From Paenibacillus agaridevorans (GTDB lineage: Bacteria > Bacillota > Bacilli > Paenibacillales > Paenibacillaceae), in NCBI RefSeq assembly GCF_003112455.1, contig NZ_BDQX01000458.1, forward strand, positions 396,896 through 446,378: DNA of 49,483 nt, written 5' to 3'. Numbering within the stretch: position 1 is the stretch's first letter; the number at the start of each line of letters is the position of its first letter. The notes beneath the pieces are model-generated. The model saw only the letters and a program-made list of their open reading frames with translations, had not been told where the DNA came from and made no database searches. The translations under genes and the position numbers were made by a program. Below are positions 1 to 7,607 of this stretch, one piece after another.

Positions 1-703
1 TGGCGACAACCTGCGCGTACGTCTCCGATAGAGGAGGTTCATTTTCCGGAATGGGCTGGAAAACGTACTGCGGGAAAAAAGCCGCGTATAGCCTGTCGGC
101 CAAAACGGCCGGCCGGTCGAACACCAGCACGCCGTCAATGACGCCTCCGGCAGCTCCCCCTTCTACCTCGGCGTATCGATTCAGGTTCAGCGTCATGCCA
201 GGGTACGTCACATTGTACGAGGTTGGCCATGCCGTTAACGCCAGTACAGCCAGAGTACTTGCAAGCAGCGCGCTGTTACGCCACGGGAAGCGTCGTTTAC
301 GAAGGACTTCGCTGACGAGAAGATCCGCGAACACCAGCACGGCGCAGGCCACGATACCAAAGAGCTGCAACTCCAGCTTATCGACGGCGAAGACGATAAT
401 GCCTGCCGAAGCCAAACTTATTGCAGCCAGAGCTATTCTGATCAGGCGGAGCACAACCGGCGTCGTGCCATTCCACAATCCCCTGTCAATCGATCCGGCA
501 ACCCAACAAAGAGGAACGACAGCCAGACCATAATACAAATAATCGATCCATTCGATCCACTCCATGCCCCCGCCAGACTCGAGCGGAGCGGGCAACCAGA
601 TCAACTCGGCTCCGATTAGATACGCCAGTCCCGCAAGGATGCCGGCAAGGTAATACCGACTGCGTTCTCTTGCGCCGTCCCGTTGTGAACGAAAATTCCG
701 CAT
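1..703 (-). CDS. SepM/YlbL-like membrane protease, N-terminal part (runs off window)
   Basis: The frame is open from an ATG at 703, behind AGAGGGAAAGG, to the window edge (234 residues, no stop). About five hydrophobic segments lie roughly at residues 16-36, 51-69, 80-102, 110-127 and 140-155. After them comes a stretch with YNVTYPGMTLNL, an EVEGG motif and LADRLYAAFFPQY. That stretch resembles what follows the single membrane anchor of SepM/YlbL-type PDZ-Lon proteases, which cleave secreted peptides or membrane proteins outside the cell. The PDZ and Lon-like catalytic parts would lie beyond the window, so catalysis cannot be confirmed. The multi-pass N-terminus is more than the one anchor I expect in this family. 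It lies 99 bases after the DUF1450 gene on the same strand. Confidence 0.5.
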   Translation of the reverse strand, partial: MRNFRSQRDGARERSRYYLAGILAGLAYLIGAELIWLPAPLESGGGMEWIEWIDYLYYGLAVVPLCWVAGSIDRGLWNGTTPVVLRLIRIALAAISLASAGIIVFAVDKLELQLFGIVACAVLVFADLLVSEVLRKRRFPWRNSALLASTLAVLALTAWPTSYNVTYPGMTLNLNRYAEVEGGAAGGVIDGVLVFDRPAVLADRLYAAFFPQYVFQPIPENEPPLSETYAQVVA

Positions 704-802
704 GCCTTTCCCTCTTCCCTTCCGCATTAGAAAAAAGACAGAAACCAGCGCCGACCTTCGCCGTCGCGTCCCCTGTCTCTTCCCGCAGCATCTCCGCCGA
801 AT

Positions 803-1030
803 TCACTTCTTCAAGTACGTCATTGCTTTGTCGATAGCTTCGTCTTCCGTCGCGCCTTTTACATATCTGCCGTTAATAAATACGAAGGCGTAACGGGCGC
901 ATGGCCCGCAATAGGATTTGCAGCCGATGCGGACTTCCGTCTCCGGCGCCTGCATCCCGATTTTGGCCACCGCCGTCTTCATCCGCATATGCTTGCACTT
1001 GTCGCATATTCTAATATCGTTTGTTGCCAT
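803..1030 (-). CDS. DUF1450 (YuzB-like) small cysteine protein
   Basis: A 75-residue protein with CDKC near the N-terminus and then the diagnostic CKSYCGPCARYAFVFING block, followed by a C-terminal helix (EDEAIDKAMTYL). These match the DUF1450/YuzB family of small thioredoxin- or ferredoxin-like proteins in Bacillota, whose function is unknown. The clustered cysteines could hold a metal or Fe-S cluster, which is inference. It follows the HesB-like gene with a 38-base gap on the same strand, so the two are probably cotranscribed. No signal peptide or membrane segment. Confidence 0.8.
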   Translation of the reverse strand: MATNDIRICDKCKHMRMKTAVAKIGMQAPETEVRIGCKSYCGPCARYAFVFINGRYVKGATEDEAIDKAMTYLKK

Positions 1031-1068
1031 GACTCATCGTTCCAATCCGCATCCGCTTGCTGCGACGC

Positions 1069-1371
1069 TTAATGATCTCCATGATTGCCCTTGGACGGAT
1101 TCGTAACGGCAAACCCTTCCTCCGGGACGTAGAAATAATCGATTCGGACGCCGTCCAGAAACGCATTGTCCTTCTCCAGAATAACGTCGATCTCCTTGTC
1201 CGTAGACACGACGACATCATTGTCCGTCGGCTCGTCGATGCCCATGCCGTAATGAGCATGGTCGCCGTGTGCATGCGTAACGTAGACGCGCAGCAGCTTG
1301 CCTTCGTTCTCGGGCTTGTCCAGCTCCAGCTTTATCATCTTGGCCGCATTGCGGGAAATTTTGCAGTGCAT
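1069..1371 (-). CDS. HesB/IscA-fold protein lacking the canonical cysteines
   Basis: A 100-residue protein whose overall pattern (N-terminal RNAAKMIKLEL, LRVYV..., DVVVSTDKEIDVIL, LDGVRIDYF, FAVTNPSKG) is that of the HesB/YadR/YfhF (IscA-like) fold used in Fe-S cluster assembly. The three cysteines that bind the cluster in IscA are absent. The first position lies in a histidine-rich stretch THAHGDHAHYG, and the C-terminal CGCG motif is replaced by NHGDH. The only cysteine is residue 3. It may bind another metal through histidines, which is inference. It precedes the DUF1450 gene. Confidence 0.72.
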   Translation of the reverse strand: MHCKISRNAAKMIKLELDKPENEGKLLRVYVTHAHGDHAHYGMGIDEPTDNDVVVSTDKEIDVILEKDNAFLDGVRIDYFYVPEEGFAVTNPSKGNHGDH

Positions 1372-1422
1372 CCTTCAACAGCTCCTTCTATGCCTTTAAA
1401 ATATAAATTCGTATAATCCAGA

Positions 1423-1656
1423 TCAAGATATATTATACTTCCTGCCCATCCGTGCTGCAAACCATTCTGCAATAATCATCGTAAACGCGATATCATCGAT
1501 CGGAATTAGCGGAAGCACATCCGGCACGACCCAATAGACGATGACCGGGATCAAGAACAGAAGTTTGTCCCTTACGGCCACTTCCTTTGACATCAGCAGC
1601 TTGTATATGAACGCGAAAGTGTTTTTCCAATGCTTGAGCGTCAGCAGCTTGCGCAT
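1423..1656 (-). CDS. DUF1232 (YkvA-like) small membrane protein
   Basis: A 77-residue protein. I chose the ATG at 1656 because GGAGGT sits 7 bases upstream; a longer in-frame extension to 1749 lacks such a site. The segment RDKLLFLIPVIVYWVVPDVLPLIPIDDIAF is the typical DUF1232 pattern (VYxxxPxDLIPxxxxDD), a hydrophobic hairpin thought to associate with the membrane. Function unknown in the family. It ends 51 bases before the HesB-like gene on the same strand. Confidence 0.8.
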   Translation of the reverse strand: MRKLLTLKHWKNTFAFIYKLLMSKEVAVRDKLLFLIPVIVYWVVPDVLPLIPIDDIAFTMIIAEWFAARMGRKYNIS

Positions 1657-1865
1657 GCCCCGCACCTCCCTCCGCCTTACGGCTTCGTTCTTGTTCCAAG
1701 TATAACACAGAGATGCCTTACAGGAGCAAGGAGGAGGGGCGAGGAGCAAGGCGCTAGGCCACGGTTATACAAGCGATTTCTGGCTTGCGGCAAGCAGCTG
1801 CCCCGACGGTCAGAAGCTCAATAGCCGCTTACAAAGCTATCCGAAAACAGCGTCGCCACCCTTTC

Positions 1866-2762
1866 CTACATTCGCAAGGACTCCAGCAGCAGAGGTCTCA
1901 GCTCCTCGTAGATGCGATCCAAACTGCTGTATGGCAGCGGATTAACGCCGAAACCCGCCTCCACTGTAAAGCCGGGACGTCTAAATCGATAGATGAACCA
2001 GTCCTTGTAACCCGCGTCGCTGCCGCTCAGCTTCACCGACTTATAACCGCTTGCCCGCTCCAGCCTCTGAGCAAGCGCCTCCGATTCGGGCGGCTCGTAG
2101 TCCCGATAGTTCCAGTAGATTTCCCTCCCTTGCGTATGCAGCGCGATGACTGCGTGAAATGGCACGCTCTCCGTCAGCCTGGCCATAGCCTGCGCTTCCG
2201 GTTCGCTAAGCGGACAAGGTCCGGGATAATCCCGCGGGGAGGGTCCTGTTGCCCCTCTGCGCTTGCATTCTTCTTCCCAATATGCGGGAAACTGGTCGTT
2301 AAGATCAACGCCCCTCATATTCGCCTTCCAGCCGCTGAAGTCGTCCAATCCGCCGTTCCAGGCCAACAGCTGGCTGTAAAGAGGATGGTTGGGCTGGACG
2401 CCTCTCTGCGCAAGCTCCACGCCGTCCGGATTTACCATAGGCACAGCCCAGATCGTCCATTCGCAGCAATACCTCAGGACATCGACTCCTCCTACTAGTC
2501 CATCGGTCGCATATGCGTTTGAGAGCTCCGTAAGAAACCGCATGAGCAGCGCTGACGTAATCCACTCGTTGCCATGAAACGACGCATTTATATGCAGGTT
2601 CCGAGCTCCGCAGCCTACGCGCATGGCCAGAATCGGCTTGCCCATAACGCTTCTGCCGATGCTCTCGGCCGCGATAAAGGGGGAACCGATCGCAAGCTGC
2701 CGGCATTCCTCCATCATATCCTCGTATGTATATCCGATGTCATCATATCCGTTTTTATTCAA
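1866..2762 (-). CDS. M14-family zinc carboxypeptidase, gamma-D-glutamyl-diamino acid endopeptidase type
   Basis: A 298-residue protein. The TTG at 2762 is preferred because AAAGGAG lies 8 bases upstream; a GTG at 2771 overlaps that site. The M14 signature is complete: HGNEW supplies the first zinc His and Glu at about residues 63-66, ALHTQG supplies the third ligand near 210, and FTVEAGFG carries the catalytic Glu near 270. VNPDGVELAQRG and NMRGVDLNDQFP are typical of enzymes cutting the gamma-D-Glu-meso-DAP bond of peptidoglycan peptides (ENP1/YqgT-like). No signal peptide and no LysM domain are seen, so it may act on muropeptides inside the cell or mother cell. Monocistronic as far as I can tell. 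Confidence 0.85.
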   Translation of the reverse strand: MNKNGYDDIGYTYEDMMEECRQLAIGSPFIAAESIGRSVMGKPILAMRVGCGARNLHINASFHGNEWITSALLMRFLTELSNAYATDGLVGGVDVLRYCCEWTIWAVPMVNPDGVELAQRGVQPNHPLYSQLLAWNGGLDDFSGWKANMRGVDLNDQFPAYWEEECKRRGATGPSPRDYPGPCPLSEPEAQAMARLTESVPFHAVIALHTQGREIYWNYRDYEPPESEALAQRLERASGYKSVKLSGSDAGYKDWFIYRFRRPGFTVEAGFGVNPLPYSSLDRIYEELRPLLLESLRM

Positions 2763-2876
2763 GCTCCGCACTCCTTTACCCTTTGCCTGCGTTCCCGTTT
2801 CTTACCATCATATGCGCGGAAGCTTCCAACCATTATCGCAATATCGTAAACTCTTCTTCTTTAGACTAACGCACAG

Positions 2877-2939
2877 TAAAAAAAGCGACTCTCCGCACAG
2901 TTGACCCGATTTGCGGTCAAATGTACGAAAAAGTCGCTT
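2877..2939 (-). terminator. Rho-independent terminator after murI
   Basis: Read on the minus strand, AAGCGACT (2932-2939) pairs with AGTCGCTT (2883-2890), followed by a T run (2877-2882). A second inverted pair, TTGACC/GGTCAA (2901-2920), makes an inner arm. It lies just downstream of the murI stop. Confidence 0.75.
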
Positions 2940-2958
2940 CTTGCTTTTAAAAACGATA

Positions 2959-3774
2959 TTAGCTAATATTAGGCACTTGCCATACAACCGGCGTCAGATC
3001 GATCTGCTCGCCAAGCCATTGCTGCGCGATTTGCTTGAACATATACGGGTCGCCGCTGCAGAAAAACTGGTGAACCGGGACGGGATCATTGGTCGCCAGC
3101 TCGCGTTTTTCCTGCAAAATGGTGCTGATCTCGCGCGCAGTCTCCTCGGCGGAGCTGATCAGCGTAACTTCGCTGCCCATTACCTCGGATATCGTTTCCG
3201 ACAGGAAGGGATAATGCGTGCAGCCGAGAATGAGGCAATCCATGGGATAAGTCCGTAAATGCTCGATTGACGAGCGTACAACCTCATAGGTTTCTTGAGA
3301 GCGGAAGTTGCCCTGCTCCACGAGCGGAACGAATTTCGGGCAGGCCTCGCTCACGACCTGTACATTCGGCGTCAACTCGCGCAACGCATTCTCGTAAGCA
3401 CCGCTGTTAATCGTACCGGCAGTGCCAATGACGCCGATCCAACCGGTGGTCGTGCGCCCAATAGCCGCCCTTGCGCCTGGATTAATGACGCCTACGACCG
3501 GGATTGACACTCGCGAGCGAATGTCGTATAAGGCGACGGCTGTGGCCGTATTACAGGCGATAACGATCATTTTGGGCTGGAATTGTATAAGATAATCGAC
3601 GATTTCCCTTGTAAATGCTTGCACTTCCTCCGCCGAACGCGGCCCGTAAGGCGTTCTTGCCGTATCGCCAAAATAAATGATTTTCTCGCGTGGCAGTTGG
3701 CGCATGACTTCCTTCACTACGGTAAGACCGCCAACGCCTGAATCTAGTATTGCTATCGGATGCTGCACAAACAC
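2959..3774 (-). CDS. murI: Glutamate racemase
   Basis: A 271-residue cytoplasmic enzyme that interconverts L- and D-glutamate for peptidoglycan synthesis. Family marks: AILDSGVGGLTVV near the N-terminus, FGDTARTPYG, the first catalytic Cys in ACNTATA (about residue 74) and the second in GCTHYPFL (about 185). Length is normal. The start at 3774 is GTG with only a weak purine stretch upstream, so the exact start is less sure. In Bacillus the gene is also called racE. Followed by a good terminator, so probably transcribed alone or at the end of a unit. Confidence 0.95.
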   Translation of the reverse strand: MFVQHPIAILDSGVGGLTVVKEVMRQLPREKIIYFGDTARTPYGPRSAEEVQAFTREIVDYLIQFQPKMIVIACNTATAVALYDIRSRVSIPVVGVINPGARAAIGRTTTGWIGVIGTAGTINSGAYENALRELTPNVQVVSEACPKFVPLVEQGNFRSQETYEVVRSSIEHLRTYPMDCLILGCTHYPFLSETISEVMGSEVTLISSAEETAREISTILQEKRELATNDPVPVHQFFCSGDPYMFKQIAQQWLGEQIDLTPVVWQVPNIS

Positions 3775-3929
3775 ACCGCTTTCTTGGACTGGGATGTAGG
3801 ACGAAGAAGATAGGGGTCAAAATTACCATAGCATATGATAACCCCATCGAAAATGTACCTACATCTTAACGCATAATAGGTTAACGTTCAAGAATCGTTA
3901 GTCGCATGCATCCCATCCTGCGAACATGG

Positions 3930-3984
3930 CAAAGAGCCGAATCGCCCATTCCATCCAGGGAGTGGAACGGTGTTCGGCTCTTTG
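3930..3984 (-). terminator. Hairpin downstream of ytxH-like gene
   Basis: CAAAGAGCCGAA (3930-3941) and TTCGGCTCTTTG (3973-3984) form a 12-bp perfect stem enclosing a second ATTCCA/TGGAA arm. It lies 28 bases past the stop of the YtxH-like gene. The T tract is short (CTCTTTG), so terminator strength is uncertain. Confidence 0.6.
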
Positions 3985-4012
3985 CGGCTTAGTGCCGCTC
4001 ATACAGCTCAGC

Positions 4013-4573
4013 TTATTTCTTATACGGTTCCGCGTCAGCAGCTTCCACGATCGTCTCGCCGACGGCTTCGAATCGATCCTGCACCGCCTCGCCCGCTTCA
4101 GCGAATACTTCTTTCATCCATTCCGTGCCGTGCTCAGCAGCTTCTTCTACAGCTTCTGCAGTCGATTCCAGAGTTTCAGCCGCAACTTCTTTTGATGCTT
4201 CTACCGCTTCGGCTGCTTGTTCCCCTGTATCGGCGCCATTATGAATGACACCTGTAGCCAGCTCTTCCGCCGCTTCGGTCGAGATTCCCGAGATCGCAGC
4301 TGCTTCTGTTCCCCTGCCTCTGCCAAAGATTCTTACATTGCTTGCCATATTGCTTGCCGCTTGTTTCGTCCGATCCGCAAGCTCGATTGCCCCATGACCG
4401 ATGCCTTTGGCGATCTCTCCTGTTTTATCGCCCACCTTCTGAGCCTGAACGGAGATATCGTGACGAAGCTCTTTGCCTGCTTTTGGCGCAAATAACAGCG
4501 CCGCGATAGATCCAAGCACACCTCCAGCTAACGCGCCAAACAGAAATCCTTTGTTTCCTTTACGTGTTGACAT
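4013..4573 (-). CDS. YtxH domain protein
   Basis: A 186-residue protein. Start ATG 4573 is backed by AAAGGAG about 10 bases upstream. The N-terminus KGFLFGALAGGVLGSIAALLFAPKAGKELR is the classic YtxH membrane segment with its glycine-rich run and APKxGKE tail. The rest is a long Ala/Glu/Lys-rich, probably helical or coiled-coil region ending in PYKK. In Bacillus subtilis ytxG-ytxH-ytxJ form a general-stress operon. Here the ytxG-like gene is directly upstream (65 bases), while no ytxJ-like gene follows. Function unknown. Confidence 0.82.
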   Translation of the reverse strand: MSTRKGNKGFLFGALAGGVLGSIAALLFAPKAGKELRHDISVQAQKVGDKTGEIAKGIGHGAIELADRTKQAASNMASNVRIFGRGRGTEAAAISGISTEAAEELATGVIHNGADTGEQAAEAVEASKEVAAETLESTAEAVEEAAEHGTEWMKEVFAEAGEAVQDRFEAVGETIVEAADAEPYKK

Positions 4574-4638
4574 GTGATCGTCGCTCCTTTCGTTCTTAGA
4601 GTACCCTGCCCCTTGGTCCGGCCATTCAGACATGCTTC

Positions 4639-5118
4639 TTATTTCGACGAAGAAGAGCTTACGGGAGCCGAGGACACGGTTCCTCCGTTGCCGGATGGCG
4701 GCTTGCGCCCCGTTTGCCAGAGCTGCCAAGCGGTTAATCCAAGCTCCGCCCACTGGACCGCGGCATCAAGCTCACGCTGCTTGGCGATTCGTTCGGCATG
4801 GCCGATTGCGGACTGCGACAACGTTCCCGTTACCCGCTCTACAGCCGACGTCGCATGCTCAATCGTACCGCCCACTTGGCCCACCGCCTGGAATAGCCGC
4901 TCGGCCGATTCCGCGCTTTGCTGGAGCGATCGCATCGTCTGTTCGGTTGGCAGCAGCACCTGGCTCATCTCGCCAGAAAGTCTGTGCATATCTTCTTGCA
5001 CCGCCTCTGCCGATGCCTGAACCCGCGCCATTCTGCCGAGCAGCGCGCGTACGGCAAGCAGCGTGCCCGCTACCCAGATCACGAACGCGGCAACAGCCAC
5101 AGTAGCAATCCATTCCAT
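4639..5118 (-). CDS. YtxG/DUF948 family membrane protein
   Basis: About 159 residues: one N-terminal transmembrane segment (WIATVAVAAFVIWVAGTLLAV) followed by a long amphipathic helical domain rich in Glu, Gln and Ser (RMARVQASAEAVQEDMHRL...), matching DUF948 proteins such as YtxG. ATG 5118 is favoured by GGAGGG 6 bases upstream; ATG 5124 in the same frame is also possible. The Ser-rich end (VSSSSSK) is probably disordered. It precedes the YtxH-like gene, as in Bacillus. Confidence 0.75.
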   Translation of the reverse strand: MEWIATVAVAAFVIWVAGTLLAVRALLGRMARVQASAEAVQEDMHRLSGEMSQVLLPTEQTMRSLQQSAESAERLFQAVGQVGGTIEHATSAVERVTGTLSQSAIGHAERIAKQRELDAAVQWAELGLTAWQLWQTGRKPPSGNGGTVSSAPVSSSSSK

Positions 5119-5362
5119 CGTCATCCCTCCCGCTCCTCTCTCTCAGATCCTTCTCCAACACATGCCTTCAACGCCGACAAGGGCGAATGCCCATTTGCGT
5201 AATGACAGTATAAGCAGACTGGGCTTGTCTTGACACAATGTCACATGGATCGCCGGGGTTAAAAATCAATGGGCTCGTTCGACGCAGAAATAACTCATAA
5301 TCCCGCTTGCCGATAAATCCCTCATTTGGCGCTGATCCCGACTAAGGGGTCGAACGGACAAC

Positions 5363-5390
5363 AAAAAACACGACCCGCAGCAGGTCGTGT
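5363..5390 (-). terminator. Terminator of the Dabb-hepT-sufR-like operon
   Basis: On the minus strand, ACACGACC, a seven-base loop, GGTCGTGT and then TTTTTTG: a textbook intrinsic terminator 39 bases after the SufR-like stop codon. The rest of 5119-5362 holds the ytxG-like 5' region; I see no gene there. Confidence 0.85.
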
Positions 5391-5429
5391 CCATTATGAG
5401 ATCAAAATTTGCGTACGTATTCGTCGATT

Positions 5430-6122
5430 TTACTCGCCCGAGAGGAGAGCTGCGGGGCCAAAATTGCCGATCGCATAGCTGCATCTGTTGCCGCCCTTCG
5501 CGAGACATTCCGTTCGCTGCACATTCGCCTCCAGGAGAGAACGGAACAGCGACAGCTCGCACTGGCAAGCTTGATCATAACGTCCGGCAACATCGGAGAT
5601 AGGACAATTATATTCATGAAGCATATAACCATCGCCATCCCCCCGCTCCATCTCGGCCATGTAGCCGCCGCCGTTCTGAATCGCCGTCAGCTCGCGCACA
5701 CGCTCCTCCAACGTCTTGCCTTCCATACGTGGAGCATAACGCTCCAGAAGCTTCCGCTTGCGGCCTTCGAACATACGATCAATGAGCGGCAGAGTGTCGG
5801 GATCAGACTCCAGCTCGGCAAGCAGGTCGATCGCAAGCGTATGGTAGTTACGTGGAAAATGGCGATCCGCCGCATCCGTCAGTACGTATACATGAAGCGG
5901 ACGGCCTTTAGGCTGGCGCTGCGGCACGATGCTGACACTGCCTTGGCGCTCCAGCTCGTGCATATGGCGGCGAATCGCCATCTCCGTAAGACCCAGCTCG
6001 GCTGCAAGCATCGCGGCGTTCATGCCGCCTTGCTTACGAAGCAAGCTCAGCAGCCGCCCACGCGTAGCGCCAGCTGTGCCAACGGCCTCAACGCCGTCTC
6101 GCTCCGCCATCAGATCTGCCAT
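5430..6122 (-). CDS. SufR-like winged-helix regulator with C-terminal Fe-S type cysteines
   Basis: A 230-residue protein. The N-terminus (TRGRLLSLLRKQGGMNAAMLAAELGLTEMAIRRHMHELE) is a DeoR/ArsR-like winged helix, followed by a KGRPLHVYVLTD wing. The C-terminal domain holds a cysteine set: HEYNCPI, the C-x-C of DQACQCE, RTECLAKGG and RCSYAI. This layout is that of SufR-type repressors, which sense Fe-S status in cyanobacteria and actinobacteria. No suf genes are nearby. It is the last gene of a four-gene minus-strand unit and is followed by a strong terminator. Confidence 0.72.
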   Translation of the reverse strand: MADLMAERDGVEAVGTAGATRGRLLSLLRKQGGMNAAMLAAELGLTEMAIRRHMHELERQGSVSIVPQRQPKGRPLHVYVLTDAADRHFPRNYHTLAIDLLAELESDPDTLPLIDRMFEGRKRKLLERYAPRMEGKTLEERVRELTAIQNGGGYMAEMERGDGDGYMLHEYNCPISDVAGRYDQACQCELSLFRSLLEANVQRTECLAKGGNRCSYAIGNFGPAALLSGE

Positions 6123-6160
6123 GCTCTCTCCCCCTCTCCGCTCGACCGATCGATGATTGC

Positions 6161-6583
6161 CTATTGCAGTTCTTTCTTCAGATACATATCCACAGCCGAT
6201 GCAAAGGTCGGCAGCAGTTCAGCCAATCTGGCCGTATACGGGTGCAGCTCGCTTCGCGGCCAGCTGTAATATTCCTGTACCAGCGGGCGGCGAAGCTTTA
6301 CAAGCTCCGTCAGCGTCTCGGTCATATCGGCCGGATAGGCGCCTTCCGCCCCTGTAATTTCGATGATATCCTCGTAGCTGCTGGCATCCCGCATCAGAAA
6401 ACCGTCGATCAGATAACTTCCGACATCGGTTACGATTTCGATTGCCAAGTGAAGCGCACGCTCCTGCGCAAGCCCTTGCATCAGACTGCCGTTCCATCCA
6501 TTAGCCAGCTCACGCAGCGCATCCGTCAATGCCGGAATGGCATCCAGCCGGACTGCGATTTGTTCCTGGTTTACATAATACAT
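6161..6583 (-). CDS. DUF86 / HepT-like protein (YutE type)
   Basis: A 140-residue helical protein with HLAIEIVTDVGSYLIDGFLMRD and an RRPLVQEYY block, the layout of the DUF86/HepT family. In HepT toxins of the HepT-MntA type the key motif is R-x4-H-x-Y; here the His position is Gln (R-RPLV-Q-E-Y). No MntA-like nucleotidyltransferase partner is adjacent, so this is probably not an active toxin but a YutE-like housekeeping relative. Start ATG 6583 has AGGGA upstream. It sits between the small membrane peptide and the SufR-like gene. Confidence 0.72.
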   Translation of the reverse strand: MYYVNQEQIAVRLDAIPALTDALRELANGWNGSLMQGLAQERALHLAIEIVTDVGSYLIDGFLMRDASSYEDIIEITGAEGAYPADMTETLTELVKLRRPLVQEYYSWPRSELHPYTARLAELLPTFASAVDMYLKKELQ

Positions 6584-6602
6584 GTTATTCCCTGCTTTCG
6601 AT

Positions 6603-6716
6603 TTACTTCTTGCTCCGCCGAGCCTTGCGTTTTAGCCATGCAACCATAATGATGCTGCTAAAAATGATTACAAGCAAATAGGTGAATATTTCGTAAACGT
6701 CTCTCATCTCTGACAT
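6603..6716 (-). CDS. Small single-span membrane peptide, 37 residues
   Basis: ATG at 6716 starts 4 bases after the TAA of the Dabb gene, with GAGGGC about 9 bases upstream inside that gene's end. The peptide has one hydrophobic span (about residues 10-27, IFTYLLVIIFSSIIMVAW) and then a strongly basic tail (KRKARRSKK), consistent with an N-out/C-in bitopic small protein. I do not recognise a family. The spacing suggests translational coupling, and the peptide is too short for usual gene calling. Confidence 0.5.
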   Translation of the reverse strand: MSEMRDVYEIFTYLLVIIFSSIIMVAWLKRKARRSKK

Positions 6717-6719
6717 TGC

Positions 6720-7013
6720 TTAAGCCCTCGAGCTTTCGTAATCGACGCTGACGGATGCTTCGCGCACCCGTGACATATGCTCGATGACCTTCTTGTGTAC
6801 GGGATGCACCTGATAAACCTCCAGGTCGGCCATAGAATCAAATTTCGTCACGAGGGCGATATCGTAAGAACGTTCCGAATGAAGAACATCCACGCCAACC
6901 TCTATGTATTTAAGCTCCTCGATTTTGCCTTCCATATCGCGCAGAATCGCCACTGTACTGTCAAGGTCCGCGTTGCGATCCTTCAATTTGAAGCAAACGA
7001 TGTGTGTAATCAT
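6720..7013 (-). CDS. Dabb-family (stress-responsive alpha/beta barrel) protein
   Basis: A 97-residue protein starting MITHIVCFKL, with the Dabb pattern (HIVxFKLKD ... LKYIEVGVDVLHSERSYDIALVTKFDSMADLEVYQVHPVHKKV). Dabb proteins form dimeric ferredoxin-like barrels; their roles are varied and mostly unknown. GGAGG lies 10 bases before the ATG. First gene of the four-gene unit that ends with the SufR-like regulator. Confidence 0.82.
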   Translation of the reverse strand: MITHIVCFKLKDRNADLDSTVAILRDMEGKIEELKYIEVGVDVLHSERSYDIALVTKFDSMADLEVYQVHPVHKKVIEHMSRVREASVSVDYESSRA

Positions 7014-7145
7014 GATACTTAGTCCTCCCTATTGTACGTATTGCCGCCTTGCCGAAGCATACGGCATGAGTTTCGTCCTTTTGTCACATAATAACCTATG
7101 AGATGACATTACGGCAATCTTTAGTTAAAGGAGCGAACGCGCATC

Positions 7146-7403
7146 ATGCGATACAAGATCACAATCATTGCCACTCTCATCGGACTTGCCGTCTGCGCAT
7201 TCAACTATACCGGCTACGATCCTCATAATATGGTGTTTTTCATGTTCAGCGTTCCCGCTTGGTTCGCGGACATGTTTATGGACATTCACAACGTCAGCGT
7301 GCTGCTGATGTACGCGCTGACCGTGCTGACGTGGGCGCTGCTCGGCTTCATTACGGATCTTATCATCGCGCGCGACAGACGAAAAAATTCAAGCACCGCC
7401 TGA
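7146..7403 (+). CDS. Small two-span membrane protein
   Basis: An 85-residue protein. AAAGGAG lies 11 bases before the ATG. Two hydrophobic segments (residues about 5-22 and 55-75) flank a loop with FFMFSVPAWFADMFMDIHN, and the tail is basic (ARDRRKNSSTA). I do not recognise a family. Transcribed divergently from the Dabb operon. Confidence 0.6.
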   Translation: MRYKITIIATLIGLAVCAFNYTGYDPHNMVFFMFSVPAWFADMFMDIHNVSVLLMYALTVLTWALLGFITDLIIARDRRKNSSTA

Positions 7404-7512
7404 CTGACTAACTGACTGTCGTCCGAGATGTCTCGTTCAACAAGCACGCAATCGTCTGCCGAACCCTTTAATCCGACGCGTTATCATTCTCATCGAATAA
7501 TCGCGAGCCAAA

Positions 7513-7547
7513 AGACGCTCTTGCGCGCATCCTCGCGCAGAGCGTCT
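7513..7547 (-). terminator. Strong hairpin after holin-like gene
   Basis: AGACGCTC (7513-7520) pairs with GAGCGTCT (7540-7547), extended inside by TGCGCG/CGCGCA. On the minus strand it is followed by TTTTGG. It lies between convergent genes and could serve both. Confidence 0.65.
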
Positions 7548-7607
7548 ACTTGTCGCTTCTCGAACATCCCCTTAGATCCCGACTAATTGACCAGGACGGA
7601 ATATGCG

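Noticed and set aside
1..533. 160-codon plus-strand ORF at the left edge
   Set aside because: Ser/Thr/Arg-rich shadow; the opposite strand has a continuous membrane protein frame with a ribosome site and SepM-like motifs.
6161..6583. HepT-MntA toxin-antitoxin pair
   Set aside because: No nucleotidyltransferase gene adjacent, and the motif His is replaced.
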